64,000 bases of DNA. Source: JBPESN01 sp051710625. GTDB lineage: Bacteria > Pseudomonadota > Gammaproteobacteria > Enterobacterales > Enterobacteriaceae. The translations under genes were made by a program, and so were the position numbers. Below, piece after piece: positions 39,028-48,377 of the stretch. The stretch is from assembly GCF_051710625.1 (NCBI RefSeq), contig NZ_JBPESN010000003.1, positions 1 to 64,000 of the forward strand, in the 5' to 3' direction. Each line of letters opens with the position of its first letter. Position 1 is the first letter of the stretch. The notes under the pieces were generated by a model. That model was given only the letters and a program-made list of their open reading frames with translations, was not told the origin of the DNA and did not search any database.

Positions 39028-39237
39028 TCAATGGCGGGTTTCATCGCTCCACTCATCGCTATCGGTAATTTGCACATCGCTTGGAATGCGTTTTTCCTCT
39101 TCCGCCCATTCGCCCAAATCAATCAACTGGCAGCGTTTGCTACAAAACGGCCGGAACGGGCTTGTCGGGCTCCATTCTACCGCTTTGCCGCAGGTGGGGC
39201 AGGTGGGGCAGGTGACGTTAACGATATCGTCGCTCAT
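39028..39237 (-). CDS. yacG: Zinc-binding DNA gyrase inhibitor YacG (69 aa), with a CPT duplication
   Basis: The protein carries SPFRPFCSKRCQLIDLGEWA, the YacG signature, and a zinc site made from CPxC and CSKRC. Here the first half-site reads VTCPTCPTCGK, whereas E. coli has NCPTCGK, so nine bases (39193-39210 region) are tandemly duplicated in frame. YacG binds GyrB and inhibits gyrase in E. coli. It is in the coaE-zapD-yacG operon on the minus strand. Confidence 0.9.
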   Translation of the reverse strand: MSDDIVNVTCPTCPTCGKAVEWSPTSPFRPFCSKRCQLIDLGEWAEEEKRIPSDVQITDSDEWSDETRH

Positions 39238-39249
39238 AATAGCGTTCTC

Positions 39250-40005
39250 CTAACAACAGGCCAGTTCAAACGGCAGACGGTTCGGCACCACGCCGTTATC
39301 GCTGTCCAGGGATAAAAAACGGATAGCATAACGGGTTTTATGGCCGGATACTTGCGGATAGAGTTGATGCTCGACTGGGATGCGCAGCCGCAGCAAATCG
39401 CTATCATCGACGTTATCCTGGAAAAAGCCGTTTAAACTGATCTGGTTCTTGAACGGCCCTGAATGGCGCACGATATCCAGTATGCGGATCAGCGCGGCGT
39501 TAAGCGGATCCAGCGTTTGCAGCCAGCCGTTTACCTGCGTATCCCGCTGCGGCTGCGGCAGATGGAGCCAGATATGCAGCGCCGGCAGGTCGAAGCTACA
39601 GCACCCGCTGGGTATGGAAAGCCGCTGGCGTACAGCGCCGATCAGGCGATCCTCGCGCAGCAATTGCCCCAGGCGCGGGGCCGCCATCAGCGTCGTAGCG
39701 CAGCGTTTGAACTCGGTGCGTAGGGCGCTGACGCGTTCGCTGTCGACGCCGGGCAGGCCCTCCCATTGCAATAACTTTTGCTGCTGATGATCGAGCTCTT
39801 TCAGCATTTCACTGCGGATATCGCTGCGCTCCAGAACGTCCAGCAAATCGGCCAAGGTATGAAAAAACGTCAGTGCGTTAGTCGTCTCGCTTAATGCCGG
39901 ATGTCGGTAAAGCTGCTGTAGTAGAAACTCCAACCGCAGCCAGGTACGCATTTTTTCATTTAACGGGTGTTCAAACAGCACCGTTGTCGAGTAAACGTCA
40001 CTCAT
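39250..40005 (-). CDS. zapD: Z-ring associated protein ZapD (251 aa)
   Basis: The protein begins MSDVYSTTVLFEHPLNEKMR, with the family signature RTWLRLEFLLQQL, and has a C-terminal strand-rich domain. It cross-links FtsZ filaments in the cytoplasm. Length is close to the 247 residues of E. coli ZapD. The ATG overlaps the coaE stop as ATGA, and yacG follows after 12 bases. Confidence 0.93.
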   Translation of the reverse strand: MSDVYSTTVLFEHPLNEKMRTWLRLEFLLQQLYRHPALSETTNALTFFHTLADLLDVLERSDIRSEMLKELDHQQQKLLQWEGLPGVDSERVSALRTEFKRCATTLMAAPRLGQLLREDRLIGAVRQRLSIPSGCCSFDLPALHIWLHLPQPQRDTQVNGWLQTLDPLNAALIRILDIVRHSGPFKNQISLNGFFQDNVDDSDLLRLRIPVEHQLYPQVSGHKTRYAIRFLSLDSDNGVVPNRLPFELACC

Positions 40006-40628
40006 GGTGATTTATCCTGTCGGATTGCTGATGCCGCAAGCGCAAGATAGCGTTGATGCAAAGTAGCAACGCTATCCGTTATCTCCTCGGGGCGCCTGCT
40101 ATTATCAATAATATCGTCCGCGCAGGCCAGACGCCGCTGACGCGACACCTGCGCCGCCAGAATGTTTTCCACCTGCTCGCGGCTGACGCCGTCCCGGCTG
40201 ACGGTGCGCGCGATCTGGCGCTCGCGGTCCACATCCACCACCAGCACCCAATTGGCGCGCTGCTGCAGGTTATTTTCGATCAGCAGCGGCACCACCCATA
40301 GCACGTACGGCGCGCGGGCGGAGCGCAATTGCTGCTCGGTTTGTCGTTGAATAAGCGAATGAAGCAGGCCATTAAGCCAGGTTTTTTCTGCCGGGTCGCT
40401 AAAAATACGCGCTCGCAGCGCGGCGCGAGCTAGCGAGCCGTCCGCGCTTAACATCGCCGGGCCAAAACGTTGTACGATGGCGCGCAGAGCTGGACTTTCC
40501 GGCTGCACCACTTCCCGGGCGATGACGTCGGCATCCACCAAGGGCACGCCAAGCGCGGCAAAGGCGTTGGCCACCGTGCTTTTACCGCTGCCGATACCGC
40601 CGGTCAGCGCCACAATATATTGGGTCAC
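40002..40628 (-). CDS. coaE: Dephospho-CoA kinase CoaE (208 aa)
   Basis: The P-loop is ALTGGIGSGKSTVANAFAAL, followed by PLVDADVIAREVVQP. The lid arginine region HRRLACADDIIDNSRRPEE type segment is also present (RQRRLACADDIIDN). It phosphorylates dephospho-CoA in the last step of CoA synthesis. This is notable because the pantothenate branch at the other end of the window is damaged at panD. It is first in the leftward coaE-zapD-yacG operon. Confidence 0.94.
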   Translation of the reverse strand: MTQYIVALTGGIGSGKSTVANAFAALGVPLVDADVIAREVVQPESPALRAIVQRFGPAMLSADGSLARAALRARIFSDPAEKTWLNGLLHSLIQRQTEQQLRSARAPYVLWVVPLLIENNLQQRANWVLVVDVDRERQIARTVSRDGVSREQVENILAAQVSRQRRLACADDIIDNSRRPEEITDSVATLHQRYLALAASAIRQDKSP

Positions 40629-40812
40629 GTTAACTGCCTCACCCTGAAAGAGAATCTCTCGGCATAAGGTAAATTGGTACGATTGTAGCGTAAAATGGGC
40701 AGATTTCGCAGTCTTGCCCTAACTTTAATCCCGCGTATGATACCGCTACTGGAATAGGCAAATTGTATTCAATATTGATTAGCGACTCGTCGCCTTTTAC
40801 CAGGAAAACCCT

Positions 40813-41856
40813 ATGCGTATTGAAGAAGACGTGAAGTTAGGTTTCAAAGATGTCCTTATCCGGCCTAAGCGCTCTACGCTGAAAAGCCGCGCCGATGTTG
40901 AACTGCAGCGCGACTTCACCTTCAAACACCCCGGCATTCGCTGGTCCGGCGTGCCGGTTATCGCCGCGAACATGGATACCGTCGGCACATTTCATATGGC
41001 CGAGGCGCTGGCCGCATTCGCCGTGCTCACCGCGGTGCATAAACATTATAACGTGGATCAGTGGCGTGAATTTGTGGCGCGGGCGCCGGAATCGCTACTG
41101 CGTCATGTGATGGTGTCTACCGGGACCTCCGCCGCCGACTTCGAGAAACTGAAGCAGATCCTGGCGCTGTCACCGCAGCTAAATTTTATCTGCATTGATG
41201 TCGCCAACGGCTATTCGGAGCATTTTGTGACCTTCGTCCAGAAAGCTCGCGAAGCCTGCCCGGATAAAGTGATTTGCGCCGGCAATGTGGTCACGGGCGA
41301 AATGGTGGAGGAGCTTATCCTCTCCGGCGCCGATATCGTCAAAGTGGGTATTGGTCCCGGCTCGGTATGCACCACGCGGGTAAAAACCGGCGTCGGCTAT
41401 CCCCAGCTGTCGGCGGTGATCGAGTGTGCCGATGCCGCCCACGGTCTGAGCGGTCAGATTGTCAGCGACGGCGGCTGCGCGGTGCCGGGCGACGTCGCTA
41501 AAGCGTTCGGCGGCGGCGCGGATTTAGTGATGCTAGGGGGGATGCTGGCCGGCCACGATGAATGCGAAGGCACCATCGTCGAGGAAAACGGCGAACGCTT
41601 TATGCTGTTCTACGGCATGAGTTCTGAATCGGCCATGAAACGGCATGTCGGCGGTGTGGCTGATTACCGCGCTGCGGAGGGTAAAACCGTCAAACTGCCG
41701 CTGCGCGGGCCGGTGGAATATGCCATCCGCGATATCCTCGGCGGTCTGCGCTCCGCCTGCACCTACGTTGGCGCATCACGATTGAAGGAGTTGACCAAAC
41801 GCACCACGTTTATTCGCGTTGCCGAGCAGGAAAACAGGATCTTCACCCAGTTGTAA
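40813..41856 (+). CDS. guaC: GMP reductase GuaC (347 aa)
   Basis: This IMPDH/GMPR-family TIM barrel has the phosphate loop and catalytic cysteine in VGIGPGSVCTTRVKTGVGYP. AANMDTVGTFHMAEALA and GMSSESAMKRHVGGVADYRA support GuaC rather than GuaB. It reduces GMP to IMP with NADPH release of ammonia. Length equals E. coli GuaC. A strong hairpin follows at 41865-41890. Confidence 0.96.
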   Translation: MRIEEDVKLGFKDVLIRPKRSTLKSRADVELQRDFTFKHPGIRWSGVPVIAANMDTVGTFHMAEALAAFAVLTAVHKHYNVDQWREFVARAPESLLRHVMVSTGTSAADFEKLKQILALSPQLNFICIDVANGYSEHFVTFVQKAREACPDKVICAGNVVTGEMVEELILSGADIVKVGIGPGSVCTTRVKTGVGYPQLSAVIECADAAHGLSGQIVSDGGCAVPGDVAKAFGGGADLVMLGGMLAGHDECEGTIVEENGERFMLFYGMSSESAMKRHVGGVADYRAAEGKTVKLPLRGPVEYAIRDILGGLRSACTYVGASRLKELTKRTTFIRVAEQENRIFTQL

Positions 41857-41864
41857 ACAGCGTC

Positions 41865-41890
41865 AGGCGGCGAACGGGACGTCGCCGCCT
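41865..41890 (+). terminator. Hairpin after guaC, probable terminator
   Basis: A perfect 9-bp G+C-rich inverted repeat (41865-41873 with 41882-41890) with an 8-nt loop starts eight bases after the guaC stop. There is no long T run, so it may be a weak terminator or an mRNA-stabilising stem. Confidence 0.55.
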
Positions 41891-42042
41891 TAACCTGTCC
41901 CCGGTTGCGTGGTTCAGCGTTGCTGTCAGCCTGCCGTTTCGATGAGCGTCTCTCGGCCCTGCAAATAGATGTGACGGCGGCGCCCCCGACCGCTCCGTCC
42001 TTCGGCCTGCAACCGTGCGCGGCGGGTGTGCCGTAGTCGCGA

Positions 42043-42627
42043 TCAAAACTGGCTAAAGACCTCTCCTAACTGCAGTAGCGGTAAATAAAGCATGACCACC
42101 AATCCGCATACCATGGTGCCCGTCAGCAACAGCAGAGCAGGTTCAGCTAGCTGCGCCAGCTGTTCGGCCTTCTGCCGCGCCTGCTCGCCGTGTAACCCCG
42201 CGCCAGCTGCGACGAAACCTCGTCCAGCGTGCCGGTGAGCTTGCCGCTGCGAATCAACCAGCGGCAATGCACCGGAAACAGCGACATCGGCGCCAGCGCC
42301 TGATGCAGCGCCTTGCCGCGGCGCCGATCTGCGCCAGCAGACAGCGCCCGCCTGCACGGGGTATTCGGCGGCCAGCAGCGTTAGGCTTTCCCGCAGCGGA
42401 AGGCCGGCATGCAGCAGCGAGGCGAGCCGGTCGGTAAGGGCAATCAGCGTTCAGCGTTGCCAATAGCGCGCCGGCAGCCAGCCGTGAATGCGCAGGCGAA
42501 AGGGCTGGTAGCCCTGCGCTACTAAACGCAGGCCGCAGTCGCGGCGGCTACGGCCTATCATCTCTCCCCGGCAGAATCGTCCTTCGGCGCACAGACCCTG
42601 CCAACGCCAGAGCCAGCGGCCGCTCAT
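42043..42627 (-). pseudogene. hofC: Type IV pilin assembly membrane protein HofC, large internal deletion
   Basis: The N-terminal piece begins MSGRWLWRWQGLCAEGRF. The C-terminal piece contains QARQKAEQLAQLAEPALLLL, then GTMVCGLVVMLYLPLLQLGE, the last membrane segment of GspF-type proteins. The total of 585 bases is about half the expected length, and the two pieces lie in different frames with other shifts. The intact protein would be the inner-membrane platform of a type IV pilus-like apparatus. Confidence 0.78.
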
Positions 42628-43412
42628 GGCGAATTACCCAAAACGCGCCTGAGTTCGGCGGACGAGGTTGTGTCCTGCTGCCTGCCAGCCGCCTGCCGCG
42701 ACCTCCACGGGCGCCTCAGGCCGAGGCGCACGCCGGCAGACGGCGTCGTCAGCGCACAGCGTGTGTAGCGTTGAAAGGACCAGATGGCCGGCGCGGGCAG
42801 CGTTCAGCGCTACGGCAGCGGTTTCCGGATCGCGGATCCCGCCAGCCATCAGCACGTCCGGGTCTTGATGCAGCAGCGCCCCGCAGCAGCGGCGGAAAAT
42901 CCAGCCGCACCCGGGGATTGACCTGACATTGGTTAATACCGGTCAACGGCACCTCAACCGGGTCCTCCACGCTGCAAATATTGAGCGGACGCCAGCGCAG
43001 CATATTCAGCATGGCGTAGAGCGTCAGCGTCTTACCGCTACCGGGTAGGGCTGGTAATCAATATCAGCCCGTGGAGTTGCCGCAGCGCGTCGCGCACGCG
43101 CCGCCTGAGAGGGAGGCGCCGGCATACCTAATTTTTTAGGCGTCAGGCGCTGTGGCGAGCAGCGTAACAAACATAGTACCGCTTTTTCTCCATATAGCGT
43201 GGGCCGTGTGGAAAGCCGCAGTGAACACAGCAGGCCATCGCCGAACGCCGGTAGCCCGTGGGCGAACAGGAGGGTTCGATGTGGATATCCGACGCCTCGC
43301 GACAGAGCGCGCGCTGCAGCAGCAAATCCAGCGTGCCGGTTACCGGCATATCGTCGCGCAGCGGAGTACCTGTCACCGGCCAGCGCGCCTCGGCATGCGT
43401 ACGGTTGAACAT
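42624..43412 (-). pseudogene. hofB: Type II/IV secretion ATPase HofB, shortened and frameshifted
   Basis: Recognisable blocks lie in several frames: ALCREASDIHIEPS near the N-terminus, NICSVEDPVEVPLTGINQCQ (Asp box) and RDPETAAVALNAARAGHLVL-STLHT (Walker B/His box). E. coli HofB has 461 residues; fewer than 265 codons remain, and the Walker A segment is scrambled. Start overlaps the ppdD end as TAATG and the end overlaps hofC. No ATPase can be produced. Confidence 0.82.
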
Positions 43413-43851
43413 TACGCATCCTCGTGTTCAGTGCTTTGAAATAACGCCTCGCACGGCGCGGCAAGATGGCCGTCGGCCGCGGTGTCGCAGCGGTGCTGCC
43501 AGAGCAGACCGTCGCCCTGTGTTTCGGGCGTCATCACCAGCGTCAGCCCCGCCAGGGTTCGGCGGCCGGTCAGACTTATCACGCCCTGGCGCATGCTGAC
43601 GCTGCTGACATAACGGGAACGACGGCTGGCCGGAATACCCAGCCGACGGCATTGCAGCTATCGATGTCGCCCTGCTGCATGGCGCACAGCTCCACCGCTA
43701 GATGGTAGTGGCTGGAGCTGCGCAGCATATCGGTCAGCGCCGCGCGATTCAGATAACGTTGATAGCCGGGCGGCGCAATTACGCTAAGTATAGCGATGAT
43801 GGCGATCGCCACCATCAGCTCCATGAGAGTAAATCCACGCTGACGATGCAT
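43412..43851 (-). pseudogene. ppdD: Prepilin peptidase-dependent pilin PpdD, frameshifted
   Basis: The type IV prepilin leader is clear: MHRQRGFTLMELMVAIAIIA, with cleavage expected between Gly and Phe. KAALTDML-type sequence (RAALTDMLRSSSHYHLAVEL) follows. A shift near 43620 moves the C-terminal half (RQGVISLTGRRTLAGLTLVM) to another frame. The gene heads a hofC-hofB-ppdD cluster in which all three members are broken. Confidence 0.88.
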
Positions 43852-44008
43852 ATCTGGCCCCTTGGGTGAACGAAAACCCCTTCACCCTAGCGGCTCGGCA
43901 GACGCCCGGATAGCGGCGGAAAGAAAAAGTGGCAGACGGATTCGGCTCTACCCCGCGCGGCTGCAGGTTGTGACAAGTAAATTGCGTGGCCGCGCGCAAT
44001 AGTGATCG

Positions 44009-44896
44009 TTAATGAAAACGCATGGAGAGATCTAGCGCCCGTAGATGTTTAGTCAGTGCGCCGACGGAGATATAATCGACGCCGGTCAGCGCGCAATCGC
44101 GCAGCGTAGCGAGCGTAACATCACCGGACACCTCCAGCACCGCTCGTTGGCGGGTCACCGCTACCGCTTGCCCCATATCTTCACGGCTGAAGTTGTCGAG
44201 CATAATGATATCGGCGCCGGCATCCAGCGCTTGATGCAGCTCGTCCAGAGATTCCACTTCGACTTCCACCGGCACATCGGCGCGTAGCGCCACGGCGTTG
44301 ACGACGGCATTGGCGATGGAGCCGGCGGCGATGATATGATTTTCCTTGATGAGGAACGCGTCCGCCAGTCCAAGCCGGTGATTGCTGCCGCCGCCGCACA
44401 GCACCGCGTATTTCAGGGCGGTCCGAAGGCCCGGCACGGTTTTGCGCGTATCAAGCAGCGTGGTACCGGTACCCGCCAGCGCAGCGACATACCGTTTCAC
44501 TTCGCTGGCCACGCCGCACAGCGTCTGGACGAAATTGAGCGCGGTCCGTTCACCGGTAAGCAGCAGGCGCGCCGACCCGCTCAGCCGGCACAGGGGTTGA
44601 TTGGCTAGAATGTCATCGCCATCCGCAACCAACCACTCAATCGCCACGCCGCCGCCCAACTGGTTGAATACCTCTTCAAGCCAGCGTTGGCCGCAAAAAA
44701 CGCCATTTTCGCGAGTGATAATCACGGCGCTGGCCTGACTGTCCACCAGCAGCAGCGCGGTGATATCGGTCTGCGCGTCGGTGCCGCCGCCCAGATCTTC
44801 TTTCAATGCGGCGCTGACCGACAGCGGGATATCCTGTTGAATTCGAGCAAGCAATTCCGCCCGGCGGCGCTCAACGTTGTAACGGTGGGTAAACAT
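44009..44896 (-). CDS. nadC: Nicotinate-nucleotide pyrophosphorylase NadC (295 aa)
   Basis: Conserved blocks are VIITRENGVFCGQRWLEEVF, LLTGERTALNFVQTLCGVAS, TLLDTRKTVPGLRTALKYAV and the catalytic region EVEVESLDELHQALDAGADI. The start at 44896 (MFTHRYNVERRRAELL) fits E. coli NadC (297 residues); an upstream extension has no homology. It converts quinolinate and PRPP to nicotinate mononucleotide in NAD synthesis. Intact, while its neighbours ppdD and ampD are broken. Confidence 0.95.
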   Translation of the reverse strand: MFTHRYNVERRRAELLARIQQDIPLSVSAALKEDLGGGTDAQTDITALLLVDSQASAVIITRENGVFCGQRWLEEVFNQLGGGVAIEWLVADGDDILANQPLCRLSGSARLLLTGERTALNFVQTLCGVASEVKRYVAALAGTGTTLLDTRKTVPGLRTALKYAVLCGGGSNHRLGLADAFLIKENHIIAAGSIANAVVNAVALRADVPVEVEVESLDELHQALDAGADIIMLDNFSREDMGQAVAVTRQRAVLEVSGDVTLATLRDCALTGVDYISVGALTKHLRALDLSMRFH

Positions 44897-45006
44897 AAAA
44901 ATCTCCGTATCTGCGGATAAAGGGAAGCGACGATTCATGCTACCCTGAAGCCGGGCGAAGTACCATACTCGGTAAAATAAGGTCAGCATGCGGTTGGATT
45001 GCAGAT

Positions 45007-45540
45007 GTGAAGCGCGTGCCTTCTCCCCATTGCGACGATCGACCGGCGAACGTATTTCCTACGTTGCTGGTGGTGCACAATATCAGTTTGCCGCCGGGCC
45101 AAACTGGCGGTCCCTGGATAGATCGGCTGTTTACCGGTACGCTGGATCCTGCGGACGATCCCTATTTTGCCACTATTTGGCAACTGCGCGTGTCCGCGCA
45201 TTGTCTCATCCGGCGGGATGGGGAGGTGGTGCAGTATGTTCCCTTTCATCGACGCGCCTGGCACGCGGGAATGTCCTGCTATCAGGGGCGTGAGGGCTGC
45301 AATGATTTTTCCATCGGCATCGAGCTGGAAGGGACCGATACGCTAGCCTATACCGACCCCAGTATCACCAGCTTGACGACGTGACCCGCTTGTTGATGCG
45401 CCATTATCCCATTACGCCGGCGCACATTACCGGCCATAGCTATATCGCATCGCGCCCGAGCGGAAAACCGATCCAGGACCGTCCTTCAACTGGCACTATT
45501 TTCAGCAATTATTATCACCACAGGCTGACGACATTTAACA
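45007..45540 (+). pseudogene. ampD: 1,6-anhydro-MurNAc-L-Ala amidase AmpD, two frameshifts
   Basis: The first 112 codons are good AmpD (LLVVHNISLPPGQTGGPWID, HRRAWHAGMSCYQGREGCND, DFSIGIELEGTDTLAYTD). One base is missing near 45358 and the frame ends in a stop. The following part (VTRLLMRHYPITPAHITGHS) is in a second frame. After another shift near 45452 the end (ERKTDPGPSFNWHYFQQLLS) returns in a third. The zinc ligands His and Asp of GHS and KTDPGP are thus separated from the N-terminus. AmpD recycles muropeptides in the cytoplasm and keeps AmpR quiet. Confidence 0.92.
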
Positions 45541-45554
45541 GGGAGACGCGGGTT

Positions 45555-46412
45555 ATGACGCTGTTTACATTACTATTGGTGCTGGCCTGGGAGCGGTTAT
45601 TCAAACACGGCGAACATTGGCAACTGGACCACTGGCTTGAGCGGCCGTTCAGCCGTCTGCGCGAGACGTCGCTGGCGCAGACGCTGATTCTGGCGCTGTG
45701 CTGGATGTTGCTGGTCGCGGTCTGCCTGCGGCTGGCCTCAGGGTGGTTTTACCAAACCCCGTTGCTGCTGCTGTGGGTCAGCCTGGCACTATTGTGCATC
45801 GGTGCGGGCGGGATCCGGCGCCATTATCGTGACTATCTGATTGCCGCCGCCCGCGGCGATATCGATGCCAGCGCGGCGATGAGCGAAGAGCTGGCGTTAA
45901 TACACGGCATGCCGGTGGAAGGTGCTCCGGCGGAACGGTTGCGCGAACTGCAAAACGCGCTGCTGTGGAGCAACTTCCGGTTTTATCTGGCGCCGCTGTT
46001 TTGGCTGGTCATCGGCGGCCTCTGGGGCCCCGTGCCAATGGCAGGCTATGCCTTTTTGCGCGCCTGGCAAACCTGGCTGGCGCGCCGCTCAACACCGTTG
46101 AAACGCGCGCGCTCCGGCATCGATTTGCTGCTGCACTGGCTGGATTGGCTGCCGGTGCGGCTGGCGGGTGCGGCCTATGCCCTGCTGGGGCATGGCGAGA
46201 AGGCGCTGCCGGCCTGGTTCGCTTCGCTATGGGATATCCATAGCAGCCAGTATCAGGTTCTCACGCGGCTGGCGCAGTTTTCGCTGGCGCGCGAGCCGCA
46301 TCCGGATGCGGTGCAAACGCCCCGCGCCGCGGTGTCGCTGGCGAAAAAGGTCACTTTGGTGATTGTGGTGGTGGTGGTGGCGCTGTTGATTATTTACGGC
46401 GCGCTGCTCTAG
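45555..46412 (+). CDS. ampE: Inner-membrane regulator AmpE (285 aa)
   Basis: The protein begins MTLFTLLLVLAWERLFKHGE and has four or five membrane segments. The conserved core is RELQNALLWSNFRFYLAPLF, and SSQYQVLTRLAQFSLAREPH and a terminal hydrophobic helix follow. Length matches E. coli AmpE (284). AmpE is linked to beta-lactamase signalling together with AmpD, but its molecular role is unclear. It stays intact although ampD directly upstream is broken. An in-frame extension upstream is ampD sequence. Confidence 0.92.
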   Translation: MTLFTLLLVLAWERLFKHGEHWQLDHWLERPFSRLRETSLAQTLILALCWMLLVAVCLRLASGWFYQTPLLLLWVSLALLCIGAGGIRRHYRDYLIAAARGDIDASAAMSEELALIHGMPVEGAPAERLRELQNALLWSNFRFYLAPLFWLVIGGLWGPVPMAGYAFLRAWQTWLARRSTPLKRARSGIDLLLHWLDWLPVRLAGAAYALLGHGEKALPAWFASLWDIHSSQYQVLTRLAQFSLAREPHPDAVQTPRAAVSLAKKVTLVIVVVVVALLIIYGALL

Positions 46413-46464
46413 GCTGCCCACCCGTCGCCGGCCCGGTAACACCGGCCGGCGCGGGAACCGGGAA

Positions 46465-47818
46465 TCAGCGTGCGGCTGCGCACGGGCCGGAGGTTTTCAG
46501 CGCGAAGCCGACACCCAGCACCACCAGGGAATCCGGAATCAAATATACCGTAATCGCCATGCTCGGGGTGAGCAGCATAATCACCAGAATACTTGCCATG
46601 AAGAGCAGGTAAAAACAGTTGCCCACCGGGCACCACAGCGCCGGAAAGCGCGGAATGACGCCCTGTTGCGCTTTTTTGCGGCGAAATTTCCAATGCGCTA
46701 GACTGATCATGCTCCAATTGATTACCAGCGCTGACACCACCAGCGCCATCAGCAGACCAAAAGCCTGACCGGGCATCAGGTAGTTGCGCAGCACACGAAA
46801 CGCCGTGTGCGGCCACCGGCACGCCGCGCTGGTCGACTTTCGCCAGCGATTGTGTGCCATTGCCTTGGCGGGCCAGACCGTACAGCATGCGGCTATTACT
46901 GCAAACGCAGCTGTTGTAGACCGACAACGCGGCGGTCGGTCAGGACCACCAGATTGAGTATATGGGCTACCCAGTAGCTGTTAAGGGATTAGAAAATCAG
47001 GACAACCGGGCTGCCGCCCTCTACCCCTTTGGCCCAGGGGTAGAGCGAAAGCAGGATCGCCAGCGCACCGATATAGAATATCAGGATGCGGTAAATGACC
47101 TGATTGGTGGCTTTAGGAATACTGCGCGTCGGGTCGTCGGCCTCGGCGGCGGTAATACCCCACCAGCTCCAGACCACCGAAGGAAAACATGATAACCGCC
47201 ATGGCCATCAGCAAACCTTTGCCGCCGTGCGGGAAAGAAGCCACCCTGCGCCCATAAGTTGGTGACGCTGCCCTCCGGACCGCCACGACCGCTGAGCAGG
47301 AGCCAGGCGCCGAAAACGATCATCGCGACGATGGCGATCACCTTGATAATGGCGAACCAGAATTCTATTTCACCATAAAGCTTCACGTTGGCCAGATTGA
47401 TGGCATTAATCAGCAGGAAAAACACCGCCGCTGATACCCAGGTCGGCAGCCCGGGCGACCAATATTGCATATAGATGCCGACCGCAGACAATTCCGCCAT
47501 CGCCACCAGGACATAGAGCATCCAATAGTTCCAGCCAGAGGCAAAACCGGCGAAATTACCCCAGTATTTATAGGCGAAGTGACTAAACGAGCCCGCTACC
47601 GGCTCATCCACCACCATCTCGCCCAGCTGGCGCATGATAAGGAAAGCGATAAAACCGCCGATGGCATAGCCCAGAATAACCGAAAGGCCGGCCATTTGTA
47701 TGGTTTGTGCAATCCCCAGAAACAGGCCGGTACCAATCGCGCCGCCCAAAGCAATGAGCTGTATATGGCGGTTTGTTAGTTCGCGTTTCAGCGTCTCGTC
47801 GTACTGTTGACCTTCCAT
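46465..47818 (-). pseudogene. aroP: Aromatic amino acid permease AroP, multiple frameshifts
   Basis: From ATG 47818 the protein reads MEGQQYDETLKRELTNRHIQ and IALGGAIGTGLFLGIAQTIQ, a typical APC-family start, and is open for about 200 residues to the fifth membrane segment. The rest is scattered: ITAAEADDPTRSIPKATNQV in one frame, ALSVYNSCV and FGLLMALVVSALVINWSMIS in others. It ends at 46465. At least three indels are present. The permease imports Phe, Tyr and Trp by proton symport. Confidence 0.9.
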
Positions 47819-48329
47819 TATCGAATCCTCTGTCGTTAAGGCGGGCAAGTACCTGGATGCCGGCCTGCGCTGTGTTTGTCCACGGTTACGGTTGTTGTAC
47901 GTTTTAATTTACGCGGCCTGGCGCGGTATTTTCGCGTTCGGGCTGTCGCGGCGGGCAACAGAATAGTGATGTGTCGGCAGGTTTGCACGGGATTTATGAC
48001 GCTTAATGAGGAATAAATCGGTGACGTCGATAGACGGACTAAAGAAACCCTTCTTTCCAGGAAAACTGGGGGCCTTAAGGGGATGCATGACTATGCATTT
48101 TGCAGCGGTTTTCTCGACAAAACACACCTGACGCCTCCTTGTCGGGCGCAGGGAACGTTTCACAGAGGTTAATAACCTTTTATAGCGTAAAACAGATTAT
48201 GCTGGAGAGCGGGCCTGATGCAGCACAGATGTAAGGCTTTTGTGAGAATGTGCGCGATTTGATGATTTAGGTCAAAGCCACGATGGACAGAAGGTGAATA
48301 CCTTGTTACTTTTAGCACCGTGTAAATGT
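47819..48329. other. aroP-pdhR intergenic region
   Basis: No gene is recognised. The stretch holds the divergent promoters of aroP and of the pdh operon. The part from 48180 onward is A+T-rich and should contain the pdh promoter just before the operator at 48330. A run of hairpin-like repeats near 48050-48120 has no clear function. Confidence 0.5.
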
Positions 48330-48346
48330 AATTGGTATTACCAATT
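48330..48346 (+). promoter_or_regulatory. PdhR operator
   Basis: AATTGGTATTACCAATT is a perfect 17-bp match to the palindromic PdhR box (core TTGGTnnnACCAA). It lies 31 bases before the pdhR ATG, so the operon probably remains repressed by PdhR and induced by pyruvate. Confidence 0.92.
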
Positions 48347-48377
48347 GACTCCGCGCCATCCGCTGAGAAAACAAGAA

